Source of the DNA: Planctomycetota bacterium
GTDB lineage: Bacteria > Planctomycetota > UBA1135 > JALUZX01
Length of the DNA stretch: 11,100 bases
Direction of reading: 5' to 3'
Assembly: GCA_027011425.1 (NCBI GenBank)
Contig: JALUZX010000222.1
Span: forward strand, 1-11,100
Under the pieces are notes generated by a model. The model worked only from the letters and a program-made list of their open reading frames with translations. It was not told the origin of the DNA and ran no database searches. Both the position numbers and the translations under genes were made by a program. Below, piece after piece: positions 6,184 to 11,100 of this stretch (positions are counted from its first letter, which is position 1; each line of letters begins with the position of its first letter).

Positions 6184-7776
6184 ATGCCCCGTTCCAGGGA
6201 ACCAGGTGTAGAAAAATCGAGCCAGGTGCTGTCCCCCGCGGGGGCCCTGGCCAAGGGTCCGCCCCTTCCTCCTGAGAGGGTCCCTCTTGACGAGGTGGCC
6301 GACCTGGAAAAATTGCTTTCCCAGGTGGAAACGCTGGCGCACCTCTTCCAGACGGGTTCCGCGATCTTTTTTCTGGAGAACGAATCCCGGGTTTCCCCCC
6401 TTTTCTTTCCCGAGGGAACCACCTTCTTCGCCTGTGATTATTTCCGGCTCCTGCGCAGGGTCTTCGACGCGGAGACCGAAAGGCCCCTCATCATGGAGGA
6501 CTTCTGGCGGGCCGGGAGGAAGGCCCTGGAGCAGGGAAGTTCCATGGAGGAGGACTCCTTCCTGGGGAAGAAGAGCCTCTGGGCCACCCCCCTCTTCTTG
6601 ACCCACAACGGCCGGCGCCATCCCAAGGGGGCGGTGATCTCCCTGGCCTTCCCCCTCGGGCACATGGTTCCTCCAGGAGCCCTGGTCCAGCAATTCCCCC
6701 AGTTCCTGGCCAACGTGGAAGAAGACCTGGAAAGAACCTACCAGGCCGCCCTGGACATGGCCCTCCCCGGAGAACACCTGGCCTACCTCCGGCGCCTCCA
6801 GGATGTGGCAGCCCAGGCCTTCTCGGAGGAGGTCTCCAACCAGTATCAATGCCTCCTCCATCTCCAGGACCTGAAGGCCCGCACCAGGGAAGTGGAAGAA
6901 CTGAACAGGACCTTGAGGAGCATCACCAGGCAGTTCGCCCTGGAGAAGATCAACGTCCTGGAATCGAACGCCCGCCTGGAAGTCCAGGGATACCGCACCC
7001 GGGCAATGGCCCACCATCTCAAGCGGGAAATGGACGGCATCCTGGCGGTGCACCGCCTCCGGGAGGAGCTCTACAGGGAACTCTCTCACGAACTCAAGAC
7101 TCCCCTGACCACGATCCGTGCCTTCGCGGAGATCCTCACCAACCTTGATGGAGGAGAAGAGGACAAGGCCAAGGCCAAGGAATTTCTCAAGATCATCCAG
7201 GACGAGGCCGAACGCCTGGCCCAGTTGGTGGACCAGATGCTCAGCCTGGCCAGGCTGGAAGCAGGCAAAGAGATCAAGAACCTGGAACCTCTCCATGCGG
7301 GCCAGCTCGTCTCCCAGGTGCTCCGTATCTTCCAGGCCAGGGCCAGGGGCTCGGGAGTCCAGATCGTGGAGGAGGTTTCCCCCAACCTCCCCACGGTGAA
7401 GTGGGCCCGCAACCAGGTCCACCGCCTCCTGATGAACTTGATCGACAACGCCATGAGGTTCGCCACCCCCGAGGGGAAAGTGGTGGTCCGGGCCTTTCCG
7501 GAGAGATGGGAAGGGAGAGAGGCGGTGGTCCTGGAGGTGGAAGACAACGGCCCGGGGATTCCCGAGGAAAAGAGGCCTCTGGTCTTCAAGAAGTTCTTTT
7601 CCACCCCCCCCCCGAACCACACGGCAAGAAAAGGTACAGGCCTGGGCCTCCCCATCTGCCAGGGCATCGCCCAGGCCCATGGAGGAACCATCTCCGTGGA
7701 ACAGGGAAGCCTGGGGGGAGCCCTCTTCCGGGTGATTCTCCCAGTCCTCCCGGAACTCCCGGAAGACAACGATTGA
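6184..7776 (+). CDS. Soluble sensor histidine kinase (HisKA/HATPase_c), no adjacent response regulator
   Basis: The protein has 530 residues and no membrane segment. Residues about 40-175 form an input domain with alternating strands and helices, perhaps GAF-like (FFLENESRVSPLFFPEG, then KGAVISLAFPLG); the ligand is unknown. A long helical, coiled-coil-prone stretch (about 180-298) leads to the dimerisation/phosphoacceptor helix with His302 in SHELKTP. The ATP-binding domain has an N box (NLIDNA, Asn418 and Asn422), G1 (DNGPG, Asp454) and G2 (GTGLGL, 484-489). The HELKT context fits a bifunctional kinase/phosphatase. It should autophosphorylate on His302 and pass phosphate to a response regulator, but none lies in the window. 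It follows gpmI by 68 bp and precedes the helical protein/HD-GYP pair, a plausible but unproven output. A C10 tract lies between G1 and G2. Confidence 0.93.
   Translation: MPRSREPGVEKSSQVLSPAGALAKGPPLPPERVPLDEVADLEKLLSQVETLAHLFQTGSAIFFLENESRVSPLFFPEGTTFFACDYFRLLRRVFDAETERPLIMEDFWRAGRKALEQGSSMEEDSFLGKKSLWATPLFLTHNGRRHPKGAVISLAFPLGHMVPPGALVQQFPQFLANVEEDLERTYQAALDMALPGEHLAYLRRLQDVAAQAFSEEVSNQYQCLLHLQDLKARTREVEELNRTLRSITRQFALEKINVLESNARLEVQGYRTRAMAHHLKREMDGILAVHRLREELYRELSHELKTPLTTIRAFAEILTNLDGGEEDKAKAKEFLKIIQDEAERLAQLVDQMLSLARLEAGKEIKNLEPLHAGQLVSQVLRIFQARARGSGVQIVEEVSPNLPTVKWARNQVHRLLMNLIDNAMRFATPEGKVVVRAFPERWEGREAVVLEVEDNGPGIPEEKRPLVFKKFFSTPPPNHTARKGTGLGLPICQGIAQAHGGTISVEQGSLGGALFRVILPVLPELPEDND
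7604..7613 (+). repeat. C10 homopolymer inside the histidine kinase gene
   Basis: Ten consecutive Cs encode part of STPPPN (Thr474 onward), between the G1 and G2 boxes of the ATP-binding domain. Gain or loss of one base would remove the G2 box and inactivate the kinase. As written, the frame is intact. Such tracts slip during replication and are also prone to sequencing error. Confidence 0.9.
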
Positions 7777-7846
7777 ACCCGGGCCTTTCCCCTCCAGATC
7801 CCCCCCCTTCCCCGGCCGATAAACCCTTGTCCGAGATTTTTCGGGG

Positions 7847-7874
7847 CCCTGTGTCCCCAAAAGCAGGGTTTTTT
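7847..7874 (+). terminator. Terminator-like hairpin whose 3' arm is the next gene's Shine-Dalgarno
   Basis: CCCTG (7847-7851) pairs with CAGGG (7864-7868) around a 12-nt loop, followed at once by six Ts (7869-7874) and then, after one A, the ATG at 7876. The layout is that of a small intrinsic terminator. AGGG (7865-7868) is also the only Shine-Dalgarno candidate for the downstream gene, 7 nt from its ATG. GGGG (7843-7846) can pair instead with CCCC (7855-7858), an alternative fold that would leave AGGG free. The 5-bp stem is short, so efficiency is uncertain. Confidence 0.5.
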
Positions 7875-7875
7875 A

Positions 7876-9795
7876 ATGGAGTCCAATCCCTTTGTTTTTG
7901 AGAAGGCCGGCTCGTTGGAGCAGGCCTTCCTGGACGCATTCACCCGTTTCCTCCGGGCCGCGATCCTCTACCCGGCCAACAACCGGCGGGTCCTGGAAGC
8001 GGAAGAGGCCCTCCTGGAAGCGGTGAGAATGCTCACCCTCGAGGGGAAAAAGGCCGTTTTCCGGTTTTCACGGAACCAAATCCACCTGGGAGAAGGGATC
8101 CTGGACCCGGAACCTCCCCAGGCGCTCTGGCTGAAGGACCGTTTCGCCAGGACGGGGCTGGCGGGCCTTACCGTGGAACCCACGGTGGAAAGGGAGACCC
8201 TCTACGCCTTCGCCCAGAAGTTGGCGGAGAACTTCAAGTCATCAAAGGGGAAGAAAGGCTTTTCCCAGCTCTGGGGCGGTGAGGACGAGTTTCCAGGCCT
8301 GAAGCTCGAGGAACTCAGTTTTTCCCACGAAGGAACAGGAACATCCTCCTCCGAACTCCTCCGCAGGGACCGGGCGGGGGCCCTCAAGGGAAAAGAGGCC
8401 CTTGCGGTCCGCCGTCTTTTCCAGGCACTGGAAGAGAGCGCCCGGATCCAGAAAGGACTGGAAAGGGTCCAACGGGCCATCCAGGCCGCCGGGGGAGGGA
8501 GACCCAAGCACCAGGAGGATCTCCTGGACCGGATCATCCAGAATCTCCCTGCCGAAGCCCTGAGGGACCCGGAGGTGAGCCTCAAGTTCGTGGAACTCTC
8601 TCTCCGGGAGGTTGAGCTGGCCATCACGGGAGGCTCATGGGAGGGAGACCAGAGGGAAGAAGAAATTCTGAGGGACCTGCTGGACACGGTGGGATGCGGG
8701 CTCTTTGGGAGGGATCCCCTTCTCGCGCCGGGCGCCCCCCCTTCCCCGAACGATGAAGAGGACGTGGTCCCCAAGTGGGAGAGGGAAGAGGACAAGCTCA
8801 TCCTCGAGGATGTGGAGGCCTTCCTCCAGGAGATGGAAGAACTTCCCGATTTCCACCGGGATCCTTTCGAAGGCTTCGAGCGGGCCCTGGTCCAGGAGGC
8901 CCTGGGAACAGCCCTCCACATCGCCTGCCTCAACCCGGACCCGGCCTTGGGAGAACAGGTGGAGCGGCTTCTCCATTCCCTCCTGGCCGTGACCCGTCCG
9001 GGGGACCTGGATGTCATCCGGCCCTACCTGGACCCACTTTTTGGGAAGAACAGCCGTCCCGAAGAGGAGGACCGGGCCCAGGCCATCCTGGGGTTCCTCC
9101 AGAGATCCGGAGGGGAAAGGGTCCTCCAGGAATGTGGATCCCTCACCCCCGTCACAGCGGCGGCCACTTTCCCAAAAACTTTCCCTCTCTTCCTGGACGG
9201 GCTGGACCTGCGGGACCCGGAGGACCTGGAGCAGCTCCGGGAAACCTGCCGTCTCCTGGGCCCGGCGCGGATCAGGGAGGCCAAGGATTTCCTGGCCTCC
9301 CCCCGGGGAATCCTTACTCCCAAAAGAGTGGAGACCATCCTTTCCGTCCCGGGGAAGGAGGTCCTCCCCCTTGTGGAGGTGATCCTGGAGGAGGGCTCCC
9401 TTGAAGACATGGCCCTGGCGGGACGTTTCCTCAGGTCCTTGAAACTCGACTCCCGGGGAGCCCCGGCCTTCCGGATCCTCCAGGAGGAGGTCCCACTTCC
9501 CCCGGAATACCTCCTCCAGGTTTGCCGGGCGGCCGAGACCGGGTCCTGGCATGAAGAATTGCGGGCCTTTTCTTACCGCCTCCTCCGGCAATGGGCATCC
9601 CGGTCCGAGTTGGACACGGAAAAGAGGATCCGCCTGGTCCGGGCCCTGGCTCCGTCGCGGGAGAAAGAAACGGAAGAATTCCTCCTCTCCCTCTGGAAAG
9701 GCGGAGGAATCCTGGGAAAGGAAAAGGTGCCCAGGGCCCTGAGAAAGGAAGCAAAGGCCCTGTTGGAGTCCTGGAGACGAAAAAGTCCGAGGTAG
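7876..9795 (+). CDS. Helical protein of unknown function, partner of the HD-GYP protein
   Basis: I do not recognise a named family. The 639-residue protein is soluble and mostly helical. The N-terminal module (about 14-120) has a helix with ILYPANNRRVLEAEEALLEA (30-49), a strand pair FRFSRNQIHLGEGIL (62-76), then DRFARTGLAGLTVEP (88-102) and the helix TLYAFAQKL (108-116). I recall this pattern at the N-terminus of proteins found beside HD-GYP or HEAT proteins. A polar region (about 120-165) follows, then long, acidic, HEAT-like helices to the end (for example VEAFLQEMEELP, VEVILEEGSLEDMALAGRFL). No catalytic motif is visible. The start has AGGG at 7 nt, within a terminator-like stem. Its stop overlaps the Shine-Dalgarno region of the HD-GYP gene, only 3 nt ahead, so the two are translationally linked. 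It may be a scaffold or adaptor for that protein. Confidence 0.85.
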   Translation: MESNPFVFEKAGSLEQAFLDAFTRFLRAAILYPANNRRVLEAEEALLEAVRMLTLEGKKAVFRFSRNQIHLGEGILDPEPPQALWLKDRFARTGLAGLTVEPTVERETLYAFAQKLAENFKSSKGKKGFSQLWGGEDEFPGLKLEELSFSHEGTGTSSSELLRRDRAGALKGKEALAVRRLFQALEESARIQKGLERVQRAIQAAGGGRPKHQEDLLDRIIQNLPAEALRDPEVSLKFVELSLREVELAITGGSWEGDQREEEILRDLLDTVGCGLFGRDPLLAPGAPPSPNDEEDVVPKWEREEDKLILEDVEAFLQEMEELPDFHRDPFEGFERALVQEALGTALHIACLNPDPALGEQVERLLHSLLAVTRPGDLDVIRPYLDPLFGKNSRPEEEDRAQAILGFLQRSGGERVLQECGSLTPVTAAATFPKTFPLFLDGLDLRDPEDLEQLRETCRLLGPARIREAKDFLASPRGILTPKRVETILSVPGKEVLPLVEVILEEGSLEDMALAGRFLRSLKLDSRGAPAFRILQEEVPLPPEYLLQVCRAAETGSWHEELRAFSYRLLRQWASRSELDTEKRIRLVRALAPSREKETEEFLLSLWKGGGILGKEKVPRALRKEAKALLESWRRKSPR

Positions 9796-9798
9796 GAA

Positions 9799-11100
9799 AT
9801 GGAAGAAGAGAGGCACTCCGCCGCCGATCCCATCGAGGCTGTCACTTCCTTCGTGGAGGAACTGGCGGTGGCCATGGTGAACGCCCGGATCTTCGGGTCC
9901 GACCACCGGAGAACCAAGGACAACCTGGACCGTTGCGTGAAGATCCTGGAGACGGACCTGGCCGAGTTCCCGGGTGACTGGATCGAGATCCGGAGCGCCC
10001 TGGAATTCCTGGTATGGGAGGACAAGCCCCTCCTCGGCTTGAGCCTTGCGGCGGACCGCTTTCTTCAGCCCTTGGGCGACAAGGGGCTTGGGGGTTTCCG
10101 GGTGGAAAAGAAAGTCACGGCCCGGGACCTCTCCCTTCTCCTGGACGTCCTTGTCCATTCCCCCCCGGGAAAGGTGGAAGCGGAAAAGGTCAACGCCTTC
10201 CTGGAACAGAACGATTGTTCCTCCGTGCGTTTCCTCCCTCCCGGGGACCTGGTGGAGGGAAAGAAGGACGAGGGATTCCACCTTCTCTACCCTTCCATTC
10301 AAAAGGCGGTCCGCCTCACGCAGGACGTATCCCGGCTCCTGGAAAGCGTAACCCTCAGGGTGTGCCAGGGAGGGGAACTCAGGCTGAGAGAGATGGAAGA
10401 CAAGGTGGAGGAGATCCTGGAGGAATTGAAGTCCAACCCGGTCTGGCTCTTGCGTATGTCCGAATACGACAGGTACGACGCATTTACCTTCGGCCACTCC
10501 CTGCGGGTCTGCCTCTTGGCCCTCTTCTTCGCGAGGACCCTGACCGAGGATTCCTCCTTCCTCTCCCGCCTGGGGAGAGCCGCCCTCCTTCACGACATAG
10601 GGAAGGCCCGCGTGCCCTTCGAGATCCTCCACAGCCGAACCCGCCTCACCGATGAAGAGAAGGAGGAGATGAACCGCCACCCGGTTTACGGGGCGGAGAT
10701 CCTCCTCGAGTCCCGGGAGAGCGATCCCTTGAGCCTTGCCGTGACCTTCGGCCACCACAAGGGCCTGGACTACCAGGGTTATCCCGTCACCATCCACAAA
10801 GCTCCTCTCTCCCTGGCCACGAGAGTCGTGAAGATCTGCGACGTCTTCGAGGCCCTCACCTCGGTGCGGCCCTACAAGCATCCCATCCCCCCGGGGCGGG
10901 CCTACCGGATCATGATGGCCATGGAGGACCACTTCGACCGGGCCTTGTTGAAACGCTTCATCCGGGTCATGGGGCTCTACCCTCCGGGAAGCCGGGTTCT
11001 CCTCTCCTCGGGGGAGAAGGCCATGGTGGTCCGCCAGACGGAAGACCTCCAGCGCCCCGTGGTGACCCTCCTGGATGCTCCCGGACCGGGAGAGGAACCT
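9799..11100 (+). CDS. HD-GYP domain protein, likely cyclic-dinucleotide phosphodiesterase (3' end beyond the window)
   Basis: 434 codons are visible with no stop before the window edge. ATG at 9799 follows GAGG (9789-9792) by 6 nt and the preceding gene's stop by 3 nt. Residues about 13-120 resemble the N-terminal module of the preceding protein (DHRRTKDNLD, then DKGLGGFRVEKKVTARDLSLLLDVL). A linking helical region (about 165-220) leads to the HD-GYP domain: His233 (FTFGHS), His265-Asp266 (LLHDIGK), His294 (NRHPVYGAEIL), His319-His320 with GYP at 327-329 (HHKGLDYQGYP), and Asp348 (KICDVFEALTSVRPYK). HD-GYP proteins usually hydrolyse c-di-GMP (some act on cGAMP) using two or three metals. The HHExxDGxGYP signature is altered, with Lys for Glu and Tyr for the first Gly, but the metal ligands I can identify are present. 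No membrane segment or receiver domain is visible; input may come through the N-terminal module. Activity is probable, not certain. Confidence 0.93.
   Translation, partial: MEEERHSAADPIEAVTSFVEELAVAMVNARIFGSDHRRTKDNLDRCVKILETDLAEFPGDWIEIRSALEFLVWEDKPLLGLSLAADRFLQPLGDKGLGGFRVEKKVTARDLSLLLDVLVHSPPGKVEAEKVNAFLEQNDCSSVRFLPPGDLVEGKKDEGFHLLYPSIQKAVRLTQDVSRLLESVTLRVCQGGELRLREMEDKVEEILEELKSNPVWLLRMSEYDRYDAFTFGHSLRVCLLALFFARTLTEDSSFLSRLGRAALLHDIGKARVPFEILHSRTRLTDEEKEEMNRHPVYGAEILLESRESDPLSLAVTFGHHKGLDYQGYPVTIHKAPLSLATRVVKICDVFEALTSVRPYKHPIPPGRAYRIMMAMEDHFDRALLKRFIRVMGLYPPGSRVLLSSGEKAMVVRQTEDLQRPVVTLLDAPGPGEEP

Noticed and set aside
6154..7860. A 568-codon minus-strand frame opposite the histidine kinase
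   Set aside because: The + strand encodes all histidine kinase boxes in order, and the antisense product is low-complexity.
8635..10932. A 765-codon minus-strand frame crossing the helical protein and HD-GYP genes
   Set aside because: It spans two well-supported genes with clear starts and motifs. The length follows from GC-rich codon bias, and the product has no recognisable domain.

Overview
This is a GC-rich bacterial chromosomal segment, roughly 60-65% G+C by eye, with dense coding and many AGG/CGG arginine codons. It shows no sign of a phage, transposon or CRISPR array. HEAT-like scaffolds, a degenerate SGNH-type envelope protein, a plant/trypanosomatid-like phosphoglycerate mutase and an HD-GYP protein would suit a Gram-negative-type lineage with a complex envelope, such as Planctomycetota or a neighbouring phylum. 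That assignment is a guess; nothing here proves it.

Layout. Positions 1-214 hold no convincing gene but carry a strong imperfect stem (9-89) that may be a structured RNA. Two genes then read leftward: a cytoplasmic HEAT/TPR-like helical-repeat protein (215-1852), and upstream of it a three-TM membrane protein ending in an SGNH-hydrolase-like domain that appears to have lost its catalytic residues (2068-3684). The 215-bp gap between them is rich in signals: a TATAAT box, a 10-bp perfect hairpin in the presumed 5' UTR, a GTGTCA-N5-TGACAC dyad and an AT-rich palindrome that starts just before the upstream gene's stop codon and contains part of it.

From 3693 rightward everything reads on the + strand: an exported DUF1444-like protein, gpmI (2,3-bisphosphoglycerate-independent phosphoglycerate mutase), a soluble orphan sensor histidine kinase, a 639-aa helical protein of unknown function, and an HD-GYP domain protein that runs off the right edge. 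The last two are separated by 3 nt and appear to share an N-terminal module, so they probably work together in a signalling unit (c-di-GMP or a related output). A terminator-like hairpin whose 3' arm is also the Shine-Dalgarno of the 639-aa gene separates this pair from the kinase and could act as a regulatory switch.

No wholly new system can be demonstrated. The best leads are the shared module of the last two proteins, the apparent SGNH pseudoenzyme, the multi-dyad intergenic region, the terminator/SD overlap and the C10 tract in the kinase ATP-binding domain.
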